The translations under genes and the position numbers were made by a program. The notes below the pieces were generated by a model. That model was not told the origin of the DNA. It was given only the letters and a program-made list of their open reading frames with translations, and ran no database searches. Of a stretch of 22,310 bases of DNA, positions 1 through 8,228 are shown in pieces (the first letter of the stretch is position 1; every line of letters begins with the position of its first letter). The DNA comes from Verrucomicrobiota bacterium (GTDB lineage Bacteria; Verrucomicrobiota; Verrucomicrobiia; Opitutales; Opitutaceae): positions 1-22,310 of the forward strand of contig JAUPWC010000279.1 in NCBI GenBank assembly GCA_030916665.1, in the 5' to 3' direction.

Positions 1-878
1 AGAAACATCCGGCCCAGATACTCGCCGATCAGGCCGAGCATGACCAGTTGCGCCCCGGAAAACACCAGCAGCGCCCCCATCAAGGTGCCCCAGCCGTAAT
101 CAGGGCCCTGCTGCGTCAGGCGCAGGTAGAACACGACCGCCAGACCGACCAGGCCCGCCGCCGCCATCAGCAACCCGAGCAGGGTCGCGAGCCGCAGCGG
201 CATGATGGAGAAATTCACGAAGGTGCTGACCCACAGCCGCAGCAGGCGCCGCAGGTTGTAGCCGCTCTGGCCGGCCGAGCGTTCGGCATGGCGCACCTCG
301 ACGGCGCCGATGTCCTGCGTGACCTGTAGGATCAGGCCGTCGACGTAGGGGAACGGGCCCTGATGCTCGGCCACCTTCTTCGCCACAAACCCGCTCACAC
401 AACGGAAACTCGAGAGATAAAACCCGCGCGGCTTGTCGAGCAGCCAGTCCGTGAGCCGGTTGGTGAGCCAGCTGCCGAAGTTGCGCCAGAGTGAATGCCG
501 CTTGTCGGCGTAATGGCCATAGACGACATCGTGGCCGCCGGCCTTCGCGTGCTGCCAGAGACGCAGCGCCTCGGCCGGAGGATTCTGTCCGTCGTCGTCA
601 AGGTTGACGATGTATTCGCCGCGCGCGTGCCGGTAGCCGGTGAGCACGGCGTTGTGTTCCCCGAAGTTGCGTGCGTGGTTGACGAACGTGATCGGGATGC
701 GCGCCGTCGCGAGCAGTTCCCGGCACACGGCGGCCGTGCGGTCGCGGCTGCCGTCGTTCACCAGAATCAGCTCGTGCCCCCCTTCGACGGACAGGGCCTC
801 GATTTCGCGGACAACGGTGGTGATGGTGTCGGCGCTGTGGTAAAGCGGCACGACAAAGCTGAGGGCCGGACGGCTCAT
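1..878 (-). CDS. Family 2 glycosyltransferase, polyprenyl-phosphate sugar synthase type (C-terminus cut by window edge)
   Basis: Reading in from the window start on the minus strand gives an open frame of 292 codons from the ATG at 878, with no stop before base 1. The N-terminus (MSRPALSFVVPLYHS) is the typical GT2 opening strand. An acidic NLDDDGQNPP segment near residue 97 is the metal/nucleotide-sugar binding site of the DPM1/ArnC/GtrB group. The C-terminal third holds two hydrophobic segments, about residues 230-256 and 264-284, as in GtrB-like enzymes that load a sugar onto a polyprenyl phosphate at the inner membrane. The usual length is 310-330 aa, so only the tail is missing. Family assignment is firm; the transferred sugar and lipid are unknown. 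The gene diverges from the polytopic-protein operon at 986 with 107 bp between them. No Shine-Dalgarno sequence is visible before the ATG. Confidence 0.9.
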   Translation of the reverse strand, partial: MSRPALSFVVPLYHSADTITTVVREIEALSVEGGHELILVNDGSRDRTAAVCRELLATARIPITFVNHARNFGEHNAVLTGYRHARGEYIVNLDDDGQNPPAEALRLWQHAKAGGHDVVYGHYADKRHSLWRNFGSWLTNRLTDWLLDKPRGFYLSSFRCVSGFVAKKVAEHQGPFPYVDGLILQVTQDIGAVEVRHAERSAGQSGYNLRRLLRLWVSTFVNFSIMPLRLATLLGLLMAAAGLVGLAVVFYLRLTQQGPDYGWGTLMGALLVFSGAQLVMLGLIGEYLGRMF

Positions 879-985
879 GTGGGGTGACGGCGGCTACGAT
901 TACGATTTCGCGCCCGGCGTCAGCAAGGAAGTGGCCGTATTGGGATTGGCGAATCCGGACAATTCGACCATGAAGACGGCGCAGC

Positions 986-3124
986 ATGTCCGCCCCTTTT
1001 CCCGCCAGGCCAACCCTCTGGATCCAGACCGTGCTGGTGGCCGTCGCGACCGTTTTCCTGGCCGCCGGGTTGTTTGGTCGCTGGTCGCTCGCAGCATGGA
1101 GCGAGCCGCACTGGCTCGAGGGCGACCCGCTCGAAGTCTATGCGCGTGCGAAGATCGCCGGCGAACAGCCGGCGTCCACCCTCCTCGGTCTGGACGCGCC
1201 CGATGCGCTCGGCGCTCCCGTTCGGGCCGATTGGACCGGTTACCCCGTGCCTGATCGAATCGCCTTCGTTCTGACCGGTTTCCTGGCTGCTCCGCTCGGC
1301 CTGATTGCCGCCGTCCAGCTGATGAGTGCGGTTGTTTTCGGCCTCAACGCCGGATCGTTCTACCTGTGTGCCCGTTGGCTGCGGTGGCGCTGGGAATGGG
1401 CCGTGGCCCTCGCGTTCGCGTTCGCGTTCTGCACCTACAACCTGCGCTGGGGCGTCACGCTGAGTTTCTCGCAAACTTTCACGCTGCCACCGCTCGTCCT
1501 GCTTTGCGCCCGGGCCAGTCACCGTGGCGGCGCACCGGGCCGGGCGTGGCAATGGCTCGCGATCGGGCTGGCCCTGTGGCTCGCCCAGGGGAATCCCTAC
1601 CTCGCTTACTTCGCGGGCGTCGTCGCCGGCGGCGCTCTGGTCCTCGGTCTGTTGCAGAGAATCCCGCGCCGCCGGCTGACACCCTTGCTATTGTTCATCG
1701 GCGTCCTGATTGCCGGGTTCGTCGCCGTCAACGCCCGGCATGTCCTCCACCGACTCGGGCCGGCTGAAAACACCGCGCTGGTCCGCAGTGCCGGCGATCT
1801 GCAGACCTACGCCCTGCGTCCGGCGGAGTGGCTCGTGCCGCCGGCGGATCACCGCGCCCCGGTTTTGCGGGAGCTCGGACGCGCCTACTTCGAGCGCCGG
1901 GAGGGGCGTGGCGAGTTTTTCTACAACTATCTCGGGATTGTCGGGCTGTTGTCCCTCGCCGGCCTGTTGCTCCGGGATGTGCGCCGCTTGCTGCGCCGCC
2001 CGCGGCGAATCCCCGATACCGGCCTCGGACTGGCCTGGATCGTGGCCTTCGGCGTCGCGGGTGGCCTCAACACCTGGCTGGGGGCGGCCGGACTCGACAT
2101 TTTCCGCGCCGGTTCTCGCATCAGCATCTTTCCCCAGGTGTGGGCGCTGCTGTTTCTTGGCGGGTGGCTCACGCACCGCCTGCGCCGGCGGGCACTCTCG
2201 GTTCCTCTCGCCCTGGCTCTGACCGGCCTCGCCGTCTGGGATCAGACTCCACCGCTGGCTGATCCGACCGCCCGCGCGCGCAACCACCTGCGCTGGCAGG
2301 AACACGCCGCCCTGACCGCCAGCCTTGAGCGCTCCCTGCCCGCCGGTGCCATGATATTCCAACTGCCGGTCATGGCCTTTCCGGAATCCGCCCGCATCGG
2401 CTCGATGCCCGATTACGAGCACCTGCTGCCCTACCTGACCTCGCATGCGCTGCACTATTCCTACGGACACCTCGCCCAGACGCCCGCTCAGCGCTGGGCC
2501 GGATACGTGGCGCGGCAGCCGGCCGACCGGATGCTGGCCGCGCTCGAACAGGCCGGTTTCGCCGCGCTCTGGATCGACACGCGCGCCTACCCCGATAGCG
2601 CCGTCAGCCTGACCCAGGCCCTGCGCATCACGGGACGGCAAGAGATCCGCCCCACCCTTCAGCCCGCGCATGTGCGGGTGTTTCTGCTCAACCCGTCACC
2701 CAAGCCCCGGCTGCCCGACTTTGCGGATCCGCGTTATCTGGAAACCTGGGATGGCACGACGGACCCGACGCCCTCGTTGCTGGCCCTGACCGGCTGGTAT
2801 TCGCTCGAACAAAACGGAACCAACCGCTGGCGCTGGGCGGCCCGGGAAGCGGTGCTGGGCATCTGGACGGAAGCCGCCGCACCGGCCGCCACGTTGCGCT
2901 TCCGGCTCGACGGACCCGCCGGCTCGGTCGTCGTGCTGCACAACGGCGAACAGGAAATCCTGCGCGCGAATCCGGGCGCTCAAACCCGCACGGTCAGTCT
3001 GGCCCTGATCGGCGGCCTGAACCGGCTGTCCTGGCGGCTCGAGGGCGCGACTTTCCGCCCCGGCGACCACGATCCGCGGGAACTCGGATTCATGGTTGAA
3101 AATCTGTCCGTGTCTGTTCCCTAA
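986..3124 (+). CDS. Large polytopic membrane protein, GT-C/YfhO-like, with C-terminal soluble beta domain
   Basis: This 712-aa protein begins with a hydrophobic segment (about 11-31). An acidic loop follows (LEGDP, D47), then roughly ten more membrane segments to about residue 415. The last ~290 residues are soluble. Residues after ~600 look like a beta-sandwich, starting with a GWYSLE...RWRW stretch and ending LGFMVENLSVSVP. An acidic residue in the first outer loop is common in GT-C transferases that use polyprenyl-phosphate sugars, so a role in transferring a sugar on the outer face of the inner membrane is plausible. No specific family signature is certain, and a YfhO-like function or a polymer-assembly role are alternatives. 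It is the first gene of a four-gene plus-strand operon, 14 nt ahead of a GT4 gene. The product name is inference; the membrane topology is read from the sequence. Confidence 0.85.
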   Translation: MSAPFPARPTLWIQTVLVAVATVFLAAGLFGRWSLAAWSEPHWLEGDPLEVYARAKIAGEQPASTLLGLDAPDALGAPVRADWTGYPVPDRIAFVLTGFLAAPLGLIAAVQLMSAVVFGLNAGSFYLCARWLRWRWEWAVALAFAFAFCTYNLRWGVTLSFSQTFTLPPLVLLCARASHRGGAPGRAWQWLAIGLALWLAQGNPYLAYFAGVVAGGALVLGLLQRIPRRRLTPLLLFIGVLIAGFVAVNARHVLHRLGPAENTALVRSAGDLQTYALRPAEWLVPPADHRAPVLRELGRAYFERREGRGEFFYNYLGIVGLLSLAGLLLRDVRRLLRRPRRIPDTGLGLAWIVAFGVAGGLNTWLGAAGLDIFRAGSRISIFPQVWALLFLGGWLTHRLRRRALSVPLALALTGLAVWDQTPPLADPTARARNHLRWQEHAALTASLERSLPAGAMIFQLPVMAFPESARIGSMPDYEHLLPYLTSHALHYSYGHLAQTPAQRWAGYVARQPADRMLAALEQAGFAALWIDTRAYPDSAVSLTQALRITGRQEIRPTLQPAHVRVFLLNPSPKPRLPDFADPRYLETWDGTTDPTPSLLALTGWYSLEQNGTNRWRWAAREAVLGIWTEAAAPAATLRFRLDGPAGSVVVLHNGEQEILRANPGAQTRTVSLALIGGLNRLSWRLEGATFRPGDHDPRELGFMVENLSVSVP

Positions 3125-3140
3125 ATGCCCTGATTGGCAT
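3125..3140 (+). promoter_or_regulatory. Small hairpin covering the start codon of the 533-aa glycosyltransferase
   Basis: ATGCC at 3125-3129 pairs with GGCAT at 3136-3140 around a 6-nt loop. It starts right after the upstream stop codon and includes the first two bases of the ATG at 3139. It could make translation depend on ribosomes arriving from the upstream gene. The stem is short, so it may be chance. Confidence 0.25.
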
Positions 3141-4740
3141 GTCATTTCGCCTCCGTTCCAAGTTCTCCGGTCTCTTTCACGACGAAGTTGTGACGGACTC
3201 GTTCTGGATACGCGAGGAGGGGCGCCTGTCGCTGCCTTCGCTGACCGACGTGGAAAAGCTGACCATCGTCGGCGAAGTCCGGCCCGCCACCGCCGAACCG
3301 GCCTCCCGGGGCGATCTCGGCCTGCTGGTAAAGCTCGATGGCGCGCTGATGGCGGCTCACCCGACCCTGCCCGAAGGGCCCTTTCGCCTGACGATCCCGC
3401 TCGGCAACAAGCCGCCGGTGCCCGGCCACGAACTCGTGCTGGCCCTGCGCGGCGTGGGCTTCGGCAATTGCCTCGCCTGGCTCGGCCGGCTGACCGGCCT
3501 CGGTTTCCTGCAAACCTGGCGCCAGCAACCGCGCAACCGGCGCCTGCGCATCCAACGGGTCGAGGCGGACGACGAAGTCCTGTTCGACTTCTCCAACCGC
3601 ACCGCGCCGTGGAATGCCGCCTTCGCGCGCCGCTTCCTCCGGCTCGGCCTGAACATCGCGGGCTTCTTCAAGGCGGATCTCGGTGTCGGTGAGTCCGTTC
3701 GCTGCATGGCCCGGGCGGCCGACGCCGCCGGTCTGCCCGCTGCCTTCATCAACCTTAAGCTGAACTGCATCAACCCACAGACCGACACGACCTTCGCCGC
3801 GCGGCTGCAGGAGGACAATCCGCATCCGGTAAACGTGTTTCACCTCGATGCTCCCGTCTCGCGCGACATCGACCACCATCACGGTGCGGGCTTCCGCCGC
3901 GGACGCTACAACATCGCCTACTGGGCGTGGGAGCTGCCGGAATTTCCCGAAGCCTGGGTCCACCACGCCGACCACTTCGACGAGATCTGGACGCCTTCGC
4001 GCTTCACCACCGAGGCCATCGCCCAGAAAGTTCCGCTGCCCGTGCTCACCATGCCGCACGCCATCGGCTTCACCCGGCCGCAGGGTGACTTCCGCGCCAA
4101 ATACGGTCTGCCGGCCGACAAGTTCCTGTTTCTTTTTCTCTACGACCTGAACTCCTACTCGGAACGCAAGAATCCCGCCGCGGTCATCGAGGCCTTCCGT
4201 CGCTCCGGCCTCGCCGGGCGCGGCGCCGCCCTCGTGATCAAGGTCCACAATGTTCCGCGCAATCCCGACGACTTCACGCGCCTGCGGGAGGCGGTCGCCT
4301 CGCTGTCGGGCACCACGCTCATCACCCAGACGCTTTCCCGCACCGAGATCTACGAACTGGAGTCGGCCTGCGACTGTTTTGTCTCGCTGCACCGCGCCGA
4401 AGGCTTCGGGCTGGCCGTGGCGGAGTGCATGTATCTGGGCAAGCCGGTGCTTTCGACCGACTGGTCCGGCACCACGGACTTTGTCCGCCCGGAGCGCGCC
4501 TGCCCGGTGCGCGCCTCGCTCGTCACTTTGGAAAAGAACCACGGCCCCTACACCAAGGGTCAGGTGTGGGCGGAGCCCGATGTGGACCACGCCGCCTGGT
4601 GGATGCAGCAGCTGCATGGCGATCCCGCCCTCGCCCGCCGCCTCGGCGAGAACGCGCGTGTGGCCATCGAGACCGAACTCTCCCCCGCGGTCGTCGGCGC
4701 GCGCTACCGGCGCCGCCTCGAAGCCGTGGCCAGCTGGTAA
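3139..4740 (+). CDS. GT4 family glycosyltransferase with extra N-terminal domain
   Basis: The product is 533 aa, about 150 longer than a usual GT4 enzyme. Residues 1-165 form a domain I do not recognise, containing a hydrophobic-acidic segment VLFDFSN. The transferase begins near 172 with GFFKADLGVGESVR, the glycine-rich acceptor-side loop seen in GT4 enzymes of rhamnan/O-antigen loci. The donor half has YDLNSYSERKN (335-345) and HRAEGFGLAVAE (418-429), the E-x7-E motif with E421 and E429 that binds the nucleotide sugar. There is no signal peptide or membrane segment, so it should be cytoplasmic or membrane-peripheral. It sits 14 nt after the first polytopic gene and 9 nt before the second, so co-transcription is likely. 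No Shine-Dalgarno is visible; a 5-bp hairpin covers the start. Enzyme class is firm; donor and acceptor are unknown. Confidence 0.92.
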   Translation: MSFRLRSKFSGLFHDEVVTDSFWIREEGRLSLPSLTDVEKLTIVGEVRPATAEPASRGDLGLLVKLDGALMAAHPTLPEGPFRLTIPLGNKPPVPGHELVLALRGVGFGNCLAWLGRLTGLGFLQTWRQQPRNRRLRIQRVEADDEVLFDFSNRTAPWNAAFARRFLRLGLNIAGFFKADLGVGESVRCMARAADAAGLPAAFINLKLNCINPQTDTTFAARLQEDNPHPVNVFHLDAPVSRDIDHHHGAGFRRGRYNIAYWAWELPEFPEAWVHHADHFDEIWTPSRFTTEAIAQKVPLPVLTMPHAIGFTRPQGDFRAKYGLPADKFLFLFLYDLNSYSERKNPAAVIEAFRRSGLAGRGAALVIKVHNVPRNPDDFTRLREAVASLSGTTLITQTLSRTEIYELESACDCFVSLHRAEGFGLAVAECMYLGKPVLSTDWSGTTDFVRPERACPVRASLVTLEKNHGPYTKGQVWAEPDVDHAAWWMQQLHGDPALARRLGENARVAIETELSPAVVGARYRRRLEAVASW

Positions 4741-4749
4741 GCCCGCGCG

Positions 4750-6957
4750 ATGAACCAGCTCGAAGGCCTCCTCATCCTGACCGCCCTGCCGCTGAGCATG
4801 CTGATCACCGGCTACTGGCTGGCCTCGCTGCTGACCGACACCGAAGCCGTGGACCGGCTCGCCTTCGCGGCGGTTGCCGGACTCGTTCTGTTGCTGGCCG
4901 CGGTCGCCGCGGTAAACTTCTTCGTGCCCTTGCGCGGTGTCTGGGCCTACGGCTGCCTCGCACCCATTCTGCTGACGTTCCTCCTGCCGCGAACCCGCCG
5001 AAGTCTCTGGCAGGATCTCCGGAGTGTCTGCCGGCCGTTTCCGCGAGCGGCGGGCGCCGCCGGCGCCATCTTTTTTGTGCTGCTGCTCTGGCCCGTGATC
5101 CAGGCGCCGGCCTCGCTGTTCTACGACGGCACCAGCAACCACGACAGTTTCTTCTGGGTCGCGGGGGCCGAACATCTCAAGCGCCACTCCTACATGGAGC
5201 TGCCGGACATGAGCGCCACCCAGCCGCTGACCAACACGACCTCCGCCCTCATCGGCTTGAAGCCCGACTGGGGACGCATCGGTGGCGAAGCGCTGCTCGC
5301 GCTGGCTTCGTCGGTCATCAACGTCTCCCCGCTCAAGCTTTACCTCTACGCCACCGCCAGCCTCGCCATCGTCTGGTTCGCGCTGGTCTGGCTGGCCCTC
5401 CGCACCTTCGTGACGGGCACGCCCGCACGCCTCACCGGCATCGCCATCGTCTGCGTCCAGCCGGTCTTCATTTTCTTCCACGGCAACTCGAACCTGCCCA
5501 ACCTGCTCGGCACGCTCGTCGGCGCGGCGCTGATTATCGCCGTCGAACGCGCCATCCGCGCCTCGGCCGACCGCGGACCGTCCTTCACGGCTTGGGCCAC
5601 GCTCGCCGCGCTCTCGTTGCACGGCCTCCTGTGCAGCTACCCCGAGATGGTGCCATTCACGCTTCTTTCCAGCGGGCTGCTCTGGCTGCGCCCGTGGTTC
5701 CGCCGGCCCTTCGGCGACTATTGGCGCCCCGGCCTCGTCCTGACCGCCGCCCTGCTCGCAGGTCTCCTGCTCAATCCCGCCACCACGATCCGTGCGGTGC
5801 TGGGCTTCTTCGCCTCGTTCAAGCAGGCCCGGGCCGACGCCACCTGGGCCAATCTGTTCAACCCGCTCGAATTGGCCGAATACGTGCCGGCGCTGTTTAC
5901 GCTCAGCATCTCCGGCGCCAAGGAACTCGGCTGGTGGTTCGGCTGGCCGCTGACCGCGCTGATGCTTACCCTCGTCGGCGCGGCGGTCCGCCGCAGCGCC
6001 GATCCCTTCGGGCTGTGCGCCGCCCTCGCCGGGAGCATGGCTCTGCTCGGCTACACGGTCGTCACCGGCTTCGCCTACGGTTGGCAAAAGACGGTGCAGT
6101 TCTCCGGCATCTTCGTGGTGCTGCTGTTCCCCGTGGCGGTGGTCGAACTGCTCGCCCGCCACCGCGCCGCAACTTCAGGCACGGCCCGCCGCCTGACCAA
6201 CGCCGCGCTGGCGGTCGTCGCCGTGTTCATGCTCTACGCCAACTTCATGAACTGCCGCGACGCCTACAAGTGGAGCGACCGCAAGGTCATCTCCGCCGAC
6301 TGGTTCGACCTGCGCGAGCAGTCCCGCGGCGCGCTGCTGGACGCGCCGGTGCTGGTCGAGGCCGGCACCTTCCGCATGGCTTTCTTCCACGGCATGTGGG
6401 CGACCTATTTTCTCCCGGAGAGCCATCTGTATTTCGGCGCGCGCGGCGAGGAGAGCGGCGGCTACCTCCGCAACTGGGTGCGCAACGAGCAGCGCGACTC
6501 CATACCCGCGCCCGCCGCCGTGCTGGTGGGCCGCCTGTGGGGCGACACCTTCGACGCCAATTCCCCGAAGATTCTCACGGGACGGGAATTCGTCCTCCTC
6601 CAGAGAAGCAATCGCGTCTTCGCCATGAGCGGAGTCCAACCGGTGAACGGCCCGCCCGACCACTTTTCCGACGCGGCCACGTTTGACCTGCTGCCGCACT
6701 CCGCCAGCAGCCTCCTGCTGGAGCTGGCCCCGCGCAAAAACACCACCGCGCCCAGCGGCGCCTGGAAGCTCACCCGCCGGACCGACGGACAGGAGGACTT
6801 CCATGCGGAATTCACCACCCCGCCGCCCTGGCGCATCCGGATTCCGCTCGTTACCGGTCAGCGCAACCGCATCGAGCTCAACTTTGCCCACGAAGGCGCG
6901 CCGCTCGGGCCGACCGCCTTCCAGGTGCTGACGCTGCGCGTCGAGAACGCCCCATGA
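4750..6957 (+). CDS. Large polytopic membrane protein with C-terminal soluble domain (GT-C-like)
   Basis: This 735-aa protein has four hydrophobic segments in its first 117 residues (about 5-28, 36-60, 64-80, 103-117). An outer loop rich in acidic and aromatic residues follows (FYDGTSNHDSFFWV, D126 and D132), then further membrane segments to about residue 510. The remaining ~225 residues are soluble and end in a beta-rich stretch closing with LTLRVENAP, much like the tail of the 712-aa protein at 986. The acidic first loop suggests a lipid-linked-sugar transferase of the GT-C type, but no diagnostic motif proves it; a flippase- or polymerase-like role in polysaccharide assembly is an alternative. 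It begins 9 nt after the preceding GT4 gene and its TGA overlaps the next ATG (ATGA at 6954-6957). Topology is seen; function is inferred. Confidence 0.85.
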   Translation: MNQLEGLLILTALPLSMLITGYWLASLLTDTEAVDRLAFAAVAGLVLLLAAVAAVNFFVPLRGVWAYGCLAPILLTFLLPRTRRSLWQDLRSVCRPFPRAAGAAGAIFFVLLLWPVIQAPASLFYDGTSNHDSFFWVAGAEHLKRHSYMELPDMSATQPLTNTTSALIGLKPDWGRIGGEALLALASSVINVSPLKLYLYATASLAIVWFALVWLALRTFVTGTPARLTGIAIVCVQPVFIFFHGNSNLPNLLGTLVGAALIIAVERAIRASADRGPSFTAWATLAALSLHGLLCSYPEMVPFTLLSSGLLWLRPWFRRPFGDYWRPGLVLTAALLAGLLLNPATTIRAVLGFFASFKQARADATWANLFNPLELAEYVPALFTLSISGAKELGWWFGWPLTALMLTLVGAAVRRSADPFGLCAALAGSMALLGYTVVTGFAYGWQKTVQFSGIFVVLLFPVAVVELLARHRAATSGTARRLTNAALAVVAVFMLYANFMNCRDAYKWSDRKVISADWFDLREQSRGALLDAPVLVEAGTFRMAFFHGMWATYFLPESHLYFGARGEESGGYLRNWVRNEQRDSIPAPAAVLVGRLWGDTFDANSPKILTGREFVLLQRSNRVFAMSGVQPVNGPPDHFSDAATFDLLPHSASSLLLELAPRKNTTAPSGAWKLTRRTDGQEDFHAEFTTPPPWRIRIPLVTGQRNRIELNFAHEGAPLGPTAFQVLTLRVENAP

Positions 6958-8141
6958 GCGCGCGACCGATCCTGTTCGACGCCTCGCACACGAGCCACAC
7001 GTCGGCCCAGACCGGCATCCAGCGCGTCTGCCGAACCTTCTTCAATGAGCTGGTCACCACCGGACCGGTGACTCCCATCTGCTACGATCCGCACCTGATC
7101 GGCTGGCGCGCGCTGCGCCGGGACGAGACCGCCGTGCTGCGCGACCAGACCGGTGGCGCCGGCAAATCACGCGGCGCCAAATGGACCCTCAAGCAAAAGC
7201 TTGCCGGCGCCGGCTCCCGCTGGCTCGGCCGCAAACCGACCCTGCCCGCCGCGCACGGCCTCATCTGCCCCGAGTTGTTTTCCGCGAAAGTCGGCGCACG
7301 CCTTCCGGAGCTGCTGGCCGCCGTCGCCGGGCCGCGCGTGGCCATCTTCTACGACGCCATCGCGCTGAAATATCCGGAACTGACCCCCGCCGGCACCGTG
7401 GCGCGATTTCCCGCCTACTTGCGCGAACTGCTCGTGTTCGACGGCGTTGCCGCCATCTCCGAGGACTCCGCCGCCGCCTTGCGCGGTTACTGGAAGTGGC
7501 TCGGCGTGGCAAACACCCCGCCGGTCCGCGCCATCCCGCTCGCCATCGACCGCGCGCACACCGACCCCAGCCCCGCGCCCGCACCCACCGGCCTGCCGCG
7601 CATCCTCTGTGTTTGCACGATCGAAGGCCGCAAGAACCACCTCGCCCTCCTCGACGCCTGCGAGCAACTCTGGACCGCGGGCCTGAAGTTCGAGCTGCAA
7701 CTGATCGGCATGCCGCGCGCCGACACCGCCGGCGCGGCGTTGGCCCGTATCCAGGCGCTCCGGCTGGCGGGGCGTCCGTTGATTTTTCCGGGCTCGGTGC
7801 CCGAAGCCGAATTGCACGCCGCCTACCGCAATTGTGCGTTCACGGTCTATCCGTCGATCGTCGAGGGTTTCGGCATGCCGGTGTTGGAAAGCCTGCAGCA
7901 CGGCAAGCCCTGCCTCTGTTCCGGCCGGGGCGCGCTGGGTGAGTCCGCGCACGGCGGTGGCTGCGTGCCGCTCGACACCGTGGATGCCGCCACCCTCGGC
8001 GCTGCGATCCGGCGTCTGCTCGAAAACCCGGCGGAACTCAGCGCCTTGGCCGCGGCCGCGCGTGCCCGGCATCTCAAGACCTGGCCGGATTACGCGGCCG
8101 AGTTCACTGCCTGGATGAACTCCCTGCCTCGCCGCGGTTGA
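6954..8141 (+). CDS. GT4 family glycosyltransferase
   Basis: The 395-aa product opens with ILFDASHTSHTSAQTGIQR, an acceptor-side loop typical of a GT4 subgroup in capsule and O-antigen loci. The middle holds IFYDAIALKYPE (131-142) and an AISEDSAAALRGYWKW stretch near 167-182. The donor domain has EGRKN (224-228) and VEGFGMPVLE with the E-x7-E glutamates at 304 and 312. It is cytoplasmic, with no membrane segment. Its start overlaps the previous stop by four bases, which usually means translational coupling. It shares the FYDA..., AIS...W-W-GV and E-x-RKN blocks with the minus-strand glycosyltransferase at 9504, so the two are probably paralogues. It is the last gene of the plus-strand operon and is followed by a hairpin at 8144. 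Donor and acceptor sugars cannot be read from the sequence. Confidence 0.93.
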   Translation: MSARPILFDASHTSHTSAQTGIQRVCRTFFNELVTTGPVTPICYDPHLIGWRALRRDETAVLRDQTGGAGKSRGAKWTLKQKLAGAGSRWLGRKPTLPAAHGLICPELFSAKVGARLPELLAAVAGPRVAIFYDAIALKYPELTPAGTVARFPAYLRELLVFDGVAAISEDSAAALRGYWKWLGVANTPPVRAIPLAIDRAHTDPSPAPAPTGLPRILCVCTIEGRKNHLALLDACEQLWTAGLKFELQLIGMPRADTAGAALARIQALRLAGRPLIFPGSVPEAELHAAYRNCAFTVYPSIVEGFGMPVLESLQHGKPCLCSGRGALGESAHGGGCVPLDTVDAATLGAAIRRLLENPAELSALAAAARARHLKTWPDYAAEFTAWMNSLPRRG

Positions 8142-8143
8142 GC

Positions 8144-8166
8144 CGGGACGCCGTTTTTACGTCCCG
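8144..8166 (+). terminator. Hairpin after the polysaccharide operon, possible terminator
   Basis: CGGGACG (8144-8150) pairs perfectly with CGTCCCG (8160-8166) across a 9-nt loop, three bases after the stop of the GT4 gene. The T-run is inside the loop rather than after the stem, so this is not a textbook intrinsic terminator. It may act as an mRNA 3'-end stabiliser or a weak terminator. Confidence 0.35.
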
Positions 8167-8185
8167 CCCCGGGAAAAGATGACGG

Positions 8186-8214
8186 TTGCTAAGGCCCGGC
8201 AACTTACGTCTAGT
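8186..8214 (+). promoter_or_regulatory. Candidate sigma70-type promoter for the alpha-oxoamine synthase gene
   Basis: TTGCTA (8186-8191) and TCTAGT (8209-8214) are 17 bp apart; each matches the consensus at 4 of 6 positions. Transcription would start near 8221, leaving only about 8 nt before the ATG at 8229. The fit is modest and the call tentative. It suggests this gene is transcribed separately from the upstream operon. Confidence 0.28.
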
Positions 8215-8228
8215 CGGCCAGAAATTCC

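Noticed and set aside
3142..6162. A 1006-codon open frame on the minus strand
   Set aside because: It lies antisense to two well-supported genes and its product is rich in G, E, Q, R and H without any domain. It is a by-product of high GC at third codon positions.
4425..6686. A 753-codon plus-strand open frame
   Set aside because: It overlaps the GT4 and polytopic genes in another frame, is arginine/proline-rich and shows no domain or membrane pattern.
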